Positions 22,828 through 35,477 are shown, counted from the stretch's first letter. The stretch: 64,000 bases of DNA from Hemicordylus capensis (GCF_027244095.1 NC_069660.1:58543834-58607833); one strand, 5' to 3'. Numbers and translations: made by a program. The notes: a model not told the origin generated them from the letters alone.

Positions 22828-23890
22828 GAATAAATTGCATCCTTCCTCTGTGAGTGCTGAGATTTTGGACAAAGATGTAGGTTCCCATAAACCTGTGCCA
22901 TGAAAGAGTTTGTTTGGTCCTGAGTAATTCCATAACTGTCTCCACTTACCTCCAAAATGGCTTTTCCCCAGCCATTGTTCTCCCGGTGCAGTTAACTGTG
23001 ACACTTGGCTGAGGCAGTTCTATGGGTTGCCACCAGCAGCACATTGCCAGAGGGGAAATTCCTTTTGGGGCTGTCAATGAGGACAATGTTGTCTCCATGT
23101 TGTGGGTGGGGTTAAATAGAAACCCCTCTTCTAACTCCCACAGTGAGAGAGAGGGTTGGCTAATGAGTGCTGGGGCCAGCCGGGAGATAGATGGGGCTGC
23201 CAGCAATGAATGTGCTAGTTTATAAAAACTTCCCTCATGAATGCTGCATGGTTGCTTGGGTATAGCCTTTATTTTAGTCATGCTTATCATGCATTTGCTT
23301 TATGATTGTTTCTACTCTGCCTTTTTAAAATTATCATTCATATTTGTGCACTCTGCAATATTGCAATTATATTTGGCTTTGCTACTAAATTAATATGTTT
23401 TGCAGGGTGAGTCCTTGGCACTTGCCATTTGGTGTATTTGTATTGCTGCTGCTGCTGTTTTTTTTTGCCGTAATTTATTAGTGGAAGTGCTTTTTTGTCA
23501 TGCAAGATGGACTATATGATATGCTAATCGATTCAAGTTATAAGTTTCATTGTGAGTTAGTATGAATGGAGTTTATAGAATACGATTTGCTGTATAATTT
23601 TACTTTGAGTGTAAATTACTTTACAATCTGATCCGAGTACCGATAGCTTTACTCAGATTTTCAAAGTAGAAAAGTAGTGTGCAAATCAAAAAAATGAAAT
23701 GAAGCTTTGTGGAGAGAGAAGTTGCAGGAGGTGAATCATTTTTTTGTGGCGGGGAAGGCTGTGGGAGCGGGTTCTTCCCTCTCACCTGTCTGTGTGGTGC
23801 TTTAGGTTGACCCGACCCACCCTTGCTTTATAGGAAAATGGGGAGCAACCCAGTTCTGATGCAGACATCTGCTTTTGTCATGTCTTATGG
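22828..23890. other. Intron DNA, nothing recognised
   Basis: No gene or repeat was assigned. Confidence 0.35.
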
Positions 23891-23990
23891 CAGGGATTCT
23901 CAAACTTGGTTTCCCAGTTTGAGAGAGTTGGACTTCAACAACTCCCAGTCACAATGGCCCACAAAAGGGACCCAAGTTTTAGAATCCCTG
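23891..23990. mobile_element. hAT-type MITE, 100 bp
   Basis: CAGGGATTCTCAAACTTGG at the left end is mirrored by CCAAGTTTTAGAATCCCTG at the right. The centre holds 'caacaactcccag', shared with related MITEs. No convincing 8-bp duplication. Confidence 0.65.
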
Positions 23991-24195
23991 TCAGTGTGTC
24001 AAGGGCACATTGGTCACTGCTTTCGCTGCATGTTTCCTTCTTCCAGTTGGAAGTCAGAAGACATGCCCAGATCAGTGACTCAAGGGAGTGCAGGGAAATG
24101 CTCTCTTCTGAGAGCAGTTTTTAAAATATTCTCCAGTACTCAACCTCTGAATGATGTCTGGGTTGTTGTTTTTTCTTTTTGTAAGGAAAAATGGT

Positions 24196-24280
24196 GTGCC
24201 TAAGTTTAAGCCACATGGCTTTGTGGTCACCAGGAGTCAACACTGACTTGACAGCACAACAACCAACCAACCAACCAAAT
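24196..24280 (+). repeat. Bov-B-like SINE tail and (AACC)n
   Basis: 'ccacatggctttgtgg', 'caccaggagtcaacactgac' and 'ttgacagcac' form a diverged Bov-B/Sauria-type tail ending in a short (AACC)n run. Confidence 0.5.
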
Positions 24281-25238
24281 TTAGGAAACACTAGCTAAGT
24301 TACTCAAGAGGACTTCCATCAATGTAGTCAGGATGTCAGCCACTACTTGGAATATAGGGTGTGAGGAGGTGGGGGTGTTTAAGAGGAGATTTGCACTTGT
24401 GTGCTGCCTTTTGCTTGCTGGTAATGATAAACAGAATAGTTCTAAGAACTGCTGCAACAGGAACGATTTTGAGAATCCAAAGTACACCACCATTTGTAGT
24501 GCTATGTCTGGCATTCTCTGGGCTTTGATAAAGAACAGGCCACCAGTTAGCTTCCTACTTGTTTGAAAGCTAATGTCTCAGTACATTTCCCAGTTCAACC
24601 TTTGTCCCTGCTGCTATAGACAGGAAATGTTCATGCTCAAGCACTCTCTCTGGTAGCTCTGAATGTGCTAAATTCAGTTTTGCAACATGAAGGCTAGCAG
24701 CATCTAAACTCATGCTTCCAACCTCAAGTGTGCTTACTAGAAGTGTCTTTTTGTGTGTGTGCTGGAGGACTCCATTTGATTTTTTTATAAAGGTATGAGT
24801 TGGTTTGGTTGATGTTTATCACAGTCCAGATGTCGGCATGGATCAAATTCCCTTGATCTAATAACAGCGGGCAGCAGCACACTCCAAGCTCTTAAGCACA
24901 TTGGCTAGCTTATCACTGGTATATAGCTGAGCTCTGTCCTGCATACTAGATCATCCGATGGGGAGAAGTAGCATCTCAAGGGTGCATTTTGTTCTGTGTT
25001 AAGTTCCAGAAAATGGAAAGGGAGAAGGAAGGCAACTAGACTTGTTCCAGCCACTCTGGATTCAGATGCTGGTCCAGAGTGTGCTGTTCTGGACCCCCTT
25101 CCTCTGAGATCTTAAAGTATGTCATGGTCTTGGGGATCTCCAGTCACCTTTCCAGGAGACCTTGCTGCTCTATATCACCCTTCTCCCCAGTGTAGGTTGT
25201 TCCTACAGATCCAACTGCAAGTGACGCTTGATGCTGTG
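24281..25238. other. Intron DNA, nothing recognised
   Basis: No exon or repeat was assigned. Confidence 0.35.
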
Positions 25239-25246
25239 CTTGAAAT

Positions 25247-25410
25247 TAGGGGTGTGCATGGAACCGTCTGGCCTGGTTCAGTCTGGCCCCCCCTCGACCC
25301 CCCCACCGGTCTGGTCCGGACCTGGCAGTCTGGTTCTGGTCTGACGGAACCAGGGGTGGTGGTTGGGTTCGACCCCGGACCAGACCGCCGGACCGGTCCG
25401 CACATCCCTA
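25247..25410. mobile_element. Short foldback-family element with 8-bp TSD (164 bp)
   Basis: It starts TAGGGGTGTGCATGGAAC and ends GGACCGGTCCGCACATCCCTA less one base. It is flanked by the perfect 8-bp duplication CTTGAAAT (25239-25246 and 25411-25418). The interior is rich in CTGGTC/GGTCCG blocks. This is the smallest of four elements sharing these ends and the clearest evidence that the ends belong to a hAT-type element. Confidence 0.9.
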
Positions 25411-25418
25411 CTTGAAAT

Positions 25419-26303
25419 TGTAGATACCTTATGTTGCTGTGCCATCGTCTAGTATGCAGTAGTGCATCCAACAGTGGCATGTTTTCTCAGCTGGATGTTG
25501 GTTGTCACTAGTACATTTTTCTCTCTCCAGAGCCTGTTTGTACATACAGACTTCCATGCACTGCCCACTGTAGCTGCAGACACAGGGAGAGAGTTAAACA
25601 GTCCTGTATTATCCCATTGATGAGACAGTGACTAACATTTGTTTTAGCTAGAAGAAGTTAAAGTGTTTGTTTTGAGTACAGCTACCCCTTCTGCCCCTGT
25701 ACACCAGTTACTGATTTACTTGGGGACTTGAGTTTTTTTACTGATCAAAGAATGTTTTTCCTTATTTGACATGTGCAGTGTATAGAGGGACAAAGTGGTT
25801 GAATCCTGTTCTTGGATTCCCCAACTTCTTAATCTTTTTAAACCAAAAGCAGGGGACCCCAGTCAGGATTGGGAACAAGACATTGCGGGGTGGGTTTAAT
25901 CCTTCCCTCCCCCTGTGCTGCTTTCCTGCTGAAAATGACCCCTCCAAGCTGCTATATGCTGCAAAGTACAGTGCATAGCAAGAGTTCCTGTTGCATATAA
26001 AGTTGGGTTGCCTTATTCAGGGCTTCACATAGCAGCCTGTTCCTCTCTTTTCCATTTCATGTTGCACCTAGCAGTAGTGTTTTCAGAGGTGTATATGAAG
26101 TTGTTCCAGAATCCACATTTTGCAGTGGCTAACAGGAAGAGAAACAGGATGAAGGTACATAAAAGCTCTTCCAGATGATTCTGTACCTGGCCTTCCTAGG
26201 GATGCTTCCTGTTCTTATTGTGTTCTGCACTGCTCAGAATATTTGAAGCTCCTGCGTGGATGTGGCCTTGCGGCTGCTTTGCATGATACTTTTAGTAGGT
26301 ACA
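25419..26303. other. Intron DNA, nothing recognised
   Basis: No exon or repeat was assigned. Confidence 0.35.
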
Positions 26304-26311
26304 CACTATAG

Positions 26312-26441
26312 CAGGCCTGCTCAACTTCCCAGCTGTTTTTGGACTACAGCTCCCATAATCCCCAGCTACAGTGGCCAATAAACAGGGATCATAGGAGTTG
26401 TAGGCCAACATCTGCAGGAGGGCCAAAGTTGAGCAGCCCTG
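26312..26441. mobile_element. hAT-type MITE, 130 bp
   Basis: CAGGCCTGCTCAACTT is mirrored by AAGTTGAGCAGCCCTG. The flanks 'cactatag' and 'cattaaag' agree at 6 of 8 positions, as an aged duplication would. The centre carries 'ggactacagctcccata' and an inverted partner. Confidence 0.7.
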
Positions 26442-26475
26442 CATTAAAGACTTGATGCATAGATGCACTAAAATT

Positions 26476-27094
26476 AAGGCCTGAAGCAGCTGCAAGATTT
26501 TTAACAAGTTGTTCTAGTAAGAACTAATCTGCCTACTTTCCTTTCAGTATCCCTGCAACTGGACTAATTTTGGTTTCAGATTGAAGTCCACAAGTTAGAC
26601 CTCTTGTGCCTCAAATGTTCATGTGTCCACCATCTTGGACTGGGGAGCATGACATCTTTGCAAACTACATGATTGAGGTGTTGCTGTGTGTCACTCACTA
26701 CAACTGTACCAAATTTGGTTCTAATTGGTTAGACAGTCCACAAGTTAGTGCACTTGCACCCCAATAGTTCATGCATCCACCATCTTGGATTGGGGTGGAT
26801 TATGTCATCACAAACTACACCACTGGGGCATCCCTATGTGTCTCTACAGCTGTAGCAAATTTGGTTCAAATTGAATAAGCGGTTCACACTTGCACCTCAA
26901 ATGTTCATGCATCCACCATCTTGGATCAGGGTGGATGACATCAACACAAACTATGCTGTTGAGATGTCACTATGTGTCCTTACAACTTTACCCGATTTGG
27001 TTCATATTGGTCCAGGTGTTACGAAGTTGATGGGGAGGACGGGCACACAAAATGCCAGGTGATCTCATAAGCCTACTGGAAAGTAGGCTAAAAA
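26476..27094 (+). mobile_element. Unclassified element with ~150-bp internal repeat and 3' hairpin
   Basis: Homologous to 39385-39892 in inverted orientation. Shared landmarks are 'aacaagttgttctagtaag' near the left end, 'ctgcctactttcc', repeated units with 'ccaccatcttgga' (near 26627, 26777 and 26913), and a right-end perfect hairpin AGCCTACTGGAAAGTAGGCT (27070-27089) directly followed by 'aaaa'. The ends GCCTACTTTCC and GGAAAGTAGGC are also inverted to each other. No coding capacity. The terminal hairpin next to CTAA recalls Helitrons, but the 5' end is not diagnostic. Confidence 0.7.
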
Positions 27095-27165
27095 AAAAAA
27101 AAAGTGCATCAGAGATATACATAGTGGAAAGCCACTGCTAGTTGCCTGATCAAATTATTTAAATC

Positions 27166-27256
27166 AGGGGCGGCCAACCTGAGGAAACATTCAGCTGGAG
27201 ATGATGGGAATTGTAGTCCAACCCCAGCTGGAGAGCCTCAGCTTGGCCACCCCTTC
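27166..27256. mobile_element. hAT-type MITE, ~90 bp
   Basis: CAGGGGCGGCCAACCTGAGG at the left end is mirrored by CCTCAGCTTGGCCACCCCTT. The centre has 'gggaattgtagtccaac', as in related MITEs. The duplication is not clear. Confidence 0.6.
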
Positions 27257-29632
27257 TCTAAAGTGTATGCATCATTCTCTGCATGAATTCCCACTTCAGC
27301 ACTTGAGAAATGGCTCAGCTAAGGATGAAACCAGTTGACATGAATATAGGAAGGAAGATGTTTCTTCGGTAAAAGTGGTTCACTCTCTTATCCAGCAGCC
27401 ATGGCTGAGCAGCTGATGGTCACAACTCAAAATATCATATGAACATCTCTAGGGAGCACTTCAAACTACTCTCAGACTCTAGGTGATACATTTGCAGCAT
27501 TATGCAGACGTGTTAACTACAGAATTCTACTGGCAGACCAGGCTACTGGTCAGATTTTATCTTTGTTTGAGCTTGACCAGCATATGTGCAGAAGAAATAT
27601 GGTCACGAGCCATGAAAATTGGCCCAAATAGAATTAAACTTGAAGCCCCTCATTCTTGTAACTGGCAAATTTCCTATATACATTCCGTGGCTGATGTTCT
27701 CTCACACCTGAAATGATACCTTGTTTGAGTATGTCTTATATGACAACAGAAGGAAATAGTTTCTATACTGATTTAGATTCTAATGGTTGCATCTCATGCT
27801 TGCATGGCTCGTCTCTTTTGTATACTTGCAGTATTTCCTATCCACTTACAACATATACATAGTTACATTTGCTTGCTTCTCTGGAATCAGCACATGGATC
27901 CGATGTCTGCAAGCAGAGATCAATACAAAAGTTGTGGAAGATGCAAACTGTAGTCTTTCATCATGTGGGCCATTTGTTCAGCCTTGTGCTGACTCTGAAA
28001 TCCTAGAGTGCATTCCAATATCAGTTTCTCCCCACCCCGCCTCTAATTTATGGTGCTCAGTGCATGATAATCCCATTACATGCACATGTTTTAAAAAGTT
28101 TGTCTTGGACAGTCTTGCTTGGGCTCTGTCTGCTGTGTCACAACTGGCTTCAATGTTACAGTTCATTTACTGAATCTGAAAGGTTTACTTTCACTGGGCA
28201 TGTTCCTGTGTATTTTGTGTCTGCCCTGAACAGCTGCCTTGTTTGTTGTTCTCTTCTGCTTCCTGAGCAGAGCTCTCTCCTTAATTTTGGAGTTTTGCTT
28301 TAGCCTCTGAAATGGCTTGTTTAAGTCCTATTCTCAGTGTGACACTTCTAAGTCTGTTCAGAACCCTACACCACCTTATTAACTGGGGAGAAGGTGAAGC
28401 TGATTATCTTCCTGGTAGGTTTACCAAATAGCTTTTCCTCCCCCAACCCCTTGTGTTAAGCTCTGAGACTGACTCAGCAGCTCAGTTGATTCATCAGCCA
28501 GTCTCTGTCACAAAAGCTGTCTACCCAGTTCAAAATTACACACCCCCTTGGCTCCAAACTACTGTGGGTCTATGCTGTTTGGACATGCATGGATCTGCGA
28601 AGTGTAATCAATAATAAGTCGATTATTCATGTTGACCTATTTAGAACAAACTTTGTAGGGACAGTCAAAGATTACCTTTTGTTGGGACCAGCTGATATGC
28701 CTCAAGCAGTATGCAAGCTTTTGAGTTGCACAACCTTTCATCATGATGGATGCTCAAGCCTTAAAAAAAAAAACCAAATGGACTGCAGATGCTTTGATTA
28801 CTATATTAATACTAAAATAAACTGCTGGAAAGAGTCCTCTCCCAAACATCCTGTTTAAGGACATTCTGAGAAACTTGGAAGTCTGCTATTGCCTGTGAAC
28901 ATGAATTGGTCCTCCTAATAAATATATCTTCCTAAGTTGATGAACTGATCAAGTGACTGTTCATTATTAGGCATGTAATGGCTCCAGTGAAATGAGTAAT
29001 CGGCCAGATTCTTTGTAATAAACTAAGGCCATCATGGCCAAAGGATCTTAATCTGCTAGGGAATGTGACTGGAATATAGACTAGGAGAAGTCAAAAACAA
29101 TTCTAGGACCTGTCTTGTGGTTGCCATGGGGCCAGTTCTTCTGAAATCCTTGTATTTTAGTACACTTGTAAATCAATGCTTTTGAAATGCCCCCTTTCCT
29201 TTAAAACTTCACTGAGTGGCCACTAGATGTCCTGAGACGGGGAATCTTGAATACTGCATAACATGGTTTGTAAGTTGCTGTTATAACCAATAATTGACCG
29301 TAATGGTGGGACAGTTTAAACAAATGATGGGAGTCTGATAAGAGAGCAGACAAATGTAAAATAAATAAATGTATATCTAGGCTCTCGGCTGGGGCAGATG
29401 GTTTGTGTCCCTCTTCACTGCTCTGTATCCTGGTCAAAGTATCTTAAGAGGTTCTGCAAAGCTGGTGTCTTCCTTAATATCTCCAGTATTGGGGATCCCT
29501 CCCTTGTAGAAGAAGTCAGCGTCAGCATCCAACTCCAGATTCTTTCTTATGTAATTAAGTTAGAGGCAAGTCATGCTCAGTTTTGCCTCTTCTTTCTCCT
29601 TTGTTTTGCTTAACATCCAGCCTGAGGAAGAT
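27257..29632. other. Intron DNA, nothing recognised
   Basis: No exon, RNA gene or known repeat was assigned. The 128-codon open frame at 27787-28173 has no recognisable domain and no supporting context. Confidence 0.35.
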
Positions 29633-29640
29633 CTCTAGAG

Positions 29641-29778
29641 CAGGCATCCCCAAACTGCGGCCCTCCAGATGTTGCTGAACTACAACTTCCAGCATACCCA
29701 GCCACAAAAAATTGTGTCTAGGGATGCTGAGAGTTGTAGTTCAGTAACATCTGGAGGGCCGTAGTTTGGGGATGCCTG
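29641..29778. mobile_element. hAT-type MITE, 138 bp, perfect TSD
   Basis: CAGGCATCCCCAAACTGCGG is mirrored by the right end TTTGGGGATGCCTG. It is flanked by the perfect 8-bp duplication CTCTAGAG (29633-29640 and 29779-29786), whose core TCTAGA is the preferred hAT target. The arms pair over most of the length. Confidence 0.92.
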
Positions 29779-29850
29779 CTCTAGAGAATTCAAAAGTTTG
29801 CTCAGTGCTTTGTTTTTAGGCTGTGTCTAATATTAGTAGGGTAATAATTG

Positions 29851-30057
29851 GTGCAGCGGGGAAATGCTTGACTAACAAGCAGAAGGTTGCTGGTTTGAAT
29901 CCCCACTGGTATAGGGGAAACACCTATATCAGGCAGCAGCGATATAGGAAGATGCTGAAAGGAATCTCATACTGAGATGGCAATGGTAAACCCCACCTGT
30001 ATTCTACCAAAGAAAACCACAGGAGTCGAAATTGACTTGACGGCACATTTTACCTTT
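29851..30057 (+). repeat. Sauria SINE, full length with 9-bp TSD
   Basis: The tRNA-like head has an A-box area in 'tgcttgactaacaagc' and a B-box 'ggtttgaatcccc'. The middle is 'aggcagcagcgatatagg', and the Bov-B-derived tail ends 'gtcgaaattgacttgacgg' then 'cacattttacctttt'. It is flanked by perfect 9-bp duplications TAATAATTG (29842-29850 and 30058-30066), the mark of LINE-driven target-primed insertion. The best-preserved copy in the window. Confidence 0.93.
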
Positions 30058-30066
30058 TAATAATTG

Positions 30067-31794
30067 ATAACTTAACATTTTCTCCCATGAGAGGGAGGTG
30101 TCAAAAAGTTCAAATTAACTTGAGTGAATTTTATTTGAGGATGACTCCAGTACCACATAGGTCCCTATAAGAATGAAGACTGTAATGAATCCCCATCCCT
30201 TGATTTAAATGCTCTTCTTCTCCCTTTTGGTTTAACCTTCTAGCTTCCCTATAGGAATAGTCTATGATTGTGTAGGTCAAAAGGTCCTGATGTCTTGACC
30301 CCAAGCGGCTGGTCCCATTGTTATGAACGCCAGCTGGCAAAATGTTCATACACAGCCATTTCCCATGGCAACTTGAGGGTGCTTACCACACACTATACAG
30401 ATAAAGATATAAAGGTTAAACATAAAACAAATATTAAAATTATATGAAGTTTAGATTAAAGAGTATAAATTCTGAAGATTCAACATGTGAAGCTTAATTA
30501 GGAGGAGACCTACATATTAAAATGTTTTTTGTCTATTCTGTCAGGATCATGACTTCAAGAAAACAATGGGAAACGTTTGAACACTAGTGATCAATGTGTG
30601 TCGGCAGGGGTCGGGAAGAGATGCTGTGGTTTTTATCCAAGACTCCATTCTCTATAGCTGTAGTATAAGATATAATCCCACATTTGATTTAAGTGAGATG
30701 CCAGAAGGTTTCTAGTCTATGTAAGTTTATGCTATAATAAATCTGGTAATCTTTGAGGTGCCATGAGATATTGTGGTGTGTTCTGCCAACAGCTCACTAA
30801 AGCATCCACACCATAGTGATACTAAGAACACTTTTTGTTTTGTTTTTTGAGCTCTTTGAATTTGAAAGACATTCTTGTGTCTTGAACTGATGAATGGCAT
30901 TGTTCTTGTTCACAAGCAAATGTGATCTTAAACAGGCACATTACCAGAGAAACCCTATTCACACATGATGTTCAACAGTCATACAACACAGGTATAGTTT
31001 TTCACACATTATGTTTAACACAAGTATGTAGTACACTTCCTACCTGCACATGTATTTGAGAGGCATCTAATTAGGTTGACTTTTTAAATGAAGGCAGGTA
31101 CAGTCATCATCCACACAGAAACATGTACAAGTGTACAGAGAGCTGCATACTTGTACAGTGTAATGTCTAAATAGAACTAGAGAAACAGAGCAACATTTTT
31201 GACAGCAGTCAGCTATTAATATTTGAACAAGCTTGAGACAGGTTAGTGTAATCTGATAGAGACAACAGAAATTTTAAAAGATAAATTTAAGTGGCAGCTT
31301 GTGAAAGCAGCCTTGATTGGTCAACCATTGGTCTCTGGGAAAATGCAGTGTCTTTCTCCTCCTTAAATAACTTAAAACCAATTCAGACATTACATTTATG
31401 CAGACACAGATGCCATTAAGTAAAGATGGTGTAAATGGCTAGCAGTGTTGCCAACATATCGGTGCAGTTCAGTACTAACTTGTGCATTCCATATGTCACA
31501 GAGCTGTCTGCAAGTAAGACCTGTGTGTTCCTTTCATGCACAATAAATGTGCCTCTGTAATCAAATGTTGGAGTGACACCAGTGTCTACAGAAGTGACCT
31601 CTGCACCTGTCTTTCTAAAATCAATTTTAGAAGAGATTTTTATGAAGGGCTAAAATATATCATGATAAAATATTTATATACCACTTCTGAACAGTAGAAA
31701 AGAAAAAGCGCTCAACTAAGTAGCAAAAGGAATTAGATGTATCCTACCCCAGCAGGCTCAAAGTTTAGGAGGAACACATCAGTGAACAGCCATT
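30067..31794. other. Intron DNA, nothing recognised
   Basis: AT-rich, unique-looking sequence without exon or repeat signature. Confidence 0.35.
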
Positions 31795-31905
31795 GGGAGG
31801 GATCCTTTGCTGGGCTGATTAGAGACAGTTGCTCTTTCCCTGCTAAATATTAAGAGCCATCACTCTAAAAGGTACATCTTTGCTCAGTTAGCAAGGGAAT
31901 AACCT
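31795..31905. repeat. Dispersed repeat shared with 45838-45935
   Basis: 'ctctttccctgctaaatat', 'taaaaggtacatctttgctc' and 'agttagcaagggaata' recur in the same order at 45838-45935. The outer CCCTGCTA and TTAGCAAGGGA are inverted to each other. Family unknown. Confidence 0.45.
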
Positions 31906-33009
31906 GCTATATTTAATATAGGAATAAAGGTTTGCTCTGATAGCATTTGTCAAATGGCCATAATAGCATCAAGTCATTGTTTGTATGGAAGGATTGTGTA
32001 GAAACTCCTTCAGCCAAGTGAATCCAGAAAGTCTGCCAAGCCATGATTTTTCTTTTAAATGGCAGCAGCTAGCTTTTTGTGTTTGAAAGGCGTTGCCATT
32101 CTAAATAACTATACTGGATGTGTAGCTTATTCCCTAGAACAGTAATGCAACTTTTTCTGATGTTAGCCAATCTCTCTTTTAAAAAGCAGCTCTGTGTGTG
32201 GGCAGGTAGGGAAAGTGTTGAACCATTTTTCCATGCTGCATCCCCTAAGCTGCTTAGCTGTAGAAATGAAAACTTATGGGCATGCAAATCTTAAATGTTC
32301 CCTTCTGGGCACTAGCAACTTCGGTTTAAGTTGCAGAATTAATGGTGGGTCTCAGTCCAGCAGTTGAAGAAGAATGCTCTAGAAAGCAGGTTCTATTTTA
32401 ACCTGTTTGATATTCTTTATATTCTGTCTCTTAACATGTTCTGCGACAAATCTGGTATTCTTTTGTGTATGGATCACATTCCTTTATGTGCATGGTCTGT
32501 GATTTGGGGGTCCTGTGCTGCTATCTCTAATAAGATTATTCTGCATTATGTGTCCTCCCCTGCCCCACACTTGATTCCTCAGGAGCAATAGTGTAGTTCT
32601 GGATGACACTAATGCTTGGCTGAAGAGGGAAGGTAATCTCCTTATGAAAAGAATGCAGTTGGTATTTTATGAATGCTGATCACAGATCCTGGGGGATGTG
32701 CATTTGACTCCTGAAACAAGCCTCTGAAAACCAAGAAGGAAGAAAAGCTGAATGTATGCAAGTGTTGGGGGAGATGGAATCTTGCTTATGACTTGCTTTG
32801 ATCTTAGCAACAGCTGTTAAAGGTGCACTGGGCTGGCCCAAGCAAGTGGTTCAAACACACTTCAGAATCTCATCCCATGCCCTTCAGAATGGTTTTAGAT
32901 ATCTTAAAAAATGTGCTCTCTCCCAAGTCATCCTATGCTGCCTCATCATGGTGGCGGGGGATGTTCCTGGGAGGGATGAGCAAAGTATGCCAGGAGGTAT
33001 ACTCCCAGT
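31906..33009. other. Intron DNA, nothing recognised
   Basis: No exon or repeat was assigned. Confidence 0.35.
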
Positions 33010-33905
33010 AGGGTCACCCAAAGCATGAAGGTCATCCCAGCTGCGCAGCTAAAGCAAGCAGGCACCAGTATTGGGCAGCAGCAATACAGGAAGGTGCTGG
33101 AGGCAGACAATACTTCAGTGACAACGACAAAGGCCTCATTTCATACTGCACAGGAGAAGGCAATGGTAAACCATTCCTATATTTTACCAAGAAAACCACA
33201 TGGATAGACAAAATGGAATGATTGTCGATGTAGTACTGGATGATGGGCCCTTCAGGTCAGATGGTACTCAACATGCTACTGAGGAAGAGCTGAGGATCTT
33301 TCAGAGTATCGATGGTGTTTTTTTTGACATAGTTAGATTAAAGCCTTTTGGACATCCAGAAGCTAATGTTGCCATCTGGGAAAACAAAATGTGAAGCTGC
33401 AAAGACAGAATTGTAAAGACACAATGGGAATGTGGAACATAAGAAGCATGAATATGGGAAAGCTTGACACAGTGAAAGATGAAATGAATCAACTACAGAT
33501 CTGACATCTTGGGCATCTGTGAACCCAAATGGACTGGAATAGGACACTCTCGGTCAGAAAAACATACCGTTTACTACTCAGGTCATGAAAACAAAAGAAG
33601 GAATGGTGTTGCTTTTATAGTCAGGAAGGATGTAGCAATGACAGTACTTGGGTACACTGCGGTCAATGACCGACTAATATCATTTAGATTTCGTGGGCAA
33701 CCCTTTAACATTATAGTTCTTCAATTTTAAGCCCCAATGACTGATGCAGAAGAAGAGGAAGTTGATGAGTTTTATGCTCAAGTCCAGTCTGAAATTGACA
33801 GAACATGCAAGCAAGATATGATGCTTGTGGTTGGAGACTGGAATGCCAAAGTTGGAAATGGTAAGGAGGAAAACACAGTTGGCCTAGGAAACATATTGGC
33901 CTTAT
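33010..33905 (+). repeat. Bov-B (RTE) LINE, 5' half with endonuclease domain
   Basis: It begins with the Bov-B 5' region that Sauria SINEs resemble ('gagaaggcaatggtaaacca', 'ttttaccaagaaaaccac'). It continues into an apurinic-type endonuclease: GMWNIRSMN near 33430, DILGICEPKWTGIGHSR near 33500-33545, RRNGVAFIVRK near 33598, and GDWNAKVGNG near 33835. It stops at about 33905, before the reverse transcriptase, and the frame is broken by stops and a shift. 3'-truncated copies are unusual for a LINE and suggest later deletion or internal priming. Confidence 0.85.
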
Positions 33906-33939
33906 CCAACCACAGTACAGCATCTCTCCAGTTACTGGT

Positions 33940-34075
33940 GTCTACCTTCTTATGTTTCTTTTTATGTGGTGAGCTCTTTGGGGATAGGGAAGCATCTTAT
34001 TTATTTACTTTTTCTATGTAATCCACTTTGAGAACTTCTGTTGAAAAGTGGTATATAAGTAGTAGTAATATTATT
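33940..34075 (+). repeat. Retroposon 3' tail fragment
   Basis: 'aatccactttgagaacttc' and 'tgttgaaaagtggtatataa' are shared with 15691-15774 and with the reverse of 45715-45800. It ends in a short (AGT)n-like tail. Confidence 0.5.
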
Positions 34076-34820
34076 TGTCCTTCCCCCACCCCTCTCCTCT
34101 CTGCTATGAAGATTGTGTTAGAGACAATATGAAGGAAAAGGTTTAAAAACAAAACCTTCTCTAAATGCTGTCTCCTCAATCCAAATCTGCCTTCTGGAAC
34201 TGCTTTTAATCAAAAGAAGAAAAAGACATTGGGAGATTACACATTGCATCTGGTATAGTCCATAACCTGAGAAATTTCTTCTAATGTCTAGTGCTCTGGT
34301 GATCCATCCACTGAGCAATAATCAGAGGAAACATTTTTCTGGTTGATTCATAAAGGTAGTTGTCAGTATACAGCCTTCAGATAGCTGCTTGTGTACTTAG
34401 AAGTTCTGTGATAAGCTTGAACTATGTGGAGAGCACTAAAATATCTGATCAGCTGATCAGGGACACACAAGTCCAGGGGAAACAGAACTTGGTAAAACTG
34501 CATGGAAGGATACATGCAAAGGTACCCTCACGAAGTTGCCATAGATCCTACAGGTATGTGGACGTTTGACAACTTTCTGCATTTCTAAAATTAGACATTG
34601 GATCCAATTTCCTCATTTCTGTGGCCTTGAGCATGTCCATATCTTTGGGTCTTATGTATGTTAGTGCTGTTTTTATGTTTTGTTGTCTGTGCTAATGCAA
34701 CAAAAAATTATTGTTTAACTGTAAGTTAATGCAATGAAGCTGTTAGAACTTTTGATCCATAAAAATGGCTGTATAGAGAAATAAGGTTTAAACCACTTTG
34801 CTCAATAAAAGTGTTATAAC
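34076..34820. other. Intron DNA, nothing recognised
   Basis: No exon or repeat was assigned. Confidence 0.35.
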
Positions 34821-35452
34821 CAGAGGTGGCCCTTTGAGGCAAGGTGGAATATAGGAACCTGCCATATAGGAACCTGCCATGAGTCAGACCATTGGTCTAT
34901 CTAGCTCAGTATTGTCTACACAGACTGGCAGTGGATTCTCCAAGGTTGCAGGCAGGAATCTCTCTGAGGCCTATTTTGGAGAAGCCAGGGAGGGAACTTG
35001 GAACCTTCGGCTCTTGCCAGAGCAGCTCCATCCCCTGAGGGGAATATCTCACAATGCTGACACTTCTAGACTCCCATTCAAATGCAACTGGGGCAGACCC
35101 TGCTTAGCTAGGGGAACAAGTCATGCTTGCTACCACAAGACCAGCTCTCTGGCAACAGATAATTGGGATGCCAGCAGGGTGGCAAGATGCCTTCTGCAAG
35201 CTCCTTTGGAGTACCTCTTTGGGAACGATCTGATCTTTGCAAGCTGTAGGCCTCACACTCCTTACAAAGGCTGCAGGAAACTCCAGGAGAGAAAAGGAGG
35301 GTGCTGGTAACCTTCCCTCCTCCTTGCCTGCTATGCACTTTCATACCTTGCAGGGGCTAGTTTTGGAAGGGGGTTGACCCAGACACAGGGCTAGTGGCAA
35401 GGTAGCATTTTGTGCCTGACCTTGGGCACCTCAATATCTTGGGCCACCCCTG
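34821..35452. mobile_element. hAT-type MITE split by a SINE
   Basis: CAGAGGTGGCCC at 34821 is mirrored by GGGCCACCCCTG ending at 35452. 'gaggcaaggtgg' near the left end pairs with 'ccttgggcacctc' near the right. The SINE at 34851-35152 and other sequence lie between. The flanks agree only partly, so the duplication is decayed or the pairing of ends is approximate. Confidence 0.55.
34851..35152 (-). repeat. Long SINE (GAGCTGGTCTTG head), antisense
   Basis: The minus strand starts 'agagagctggtcttgtgg' and 'tagcaagcatgacttg', passes through 'tgaggggaatatctc' in reverse, and ends with the tail 'actgagctagatagacc' and 'gcaggttcctat'. It is the same family as 61431-61726 (+) and 60773-61040 (-). 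A short 15-bp repeat of 'ataggaacctgccat' lies at its tail end. Confidence 0.75.
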
Positions 35453-35477
35453 GTTCAACCTGTCACCTACGGGATTC

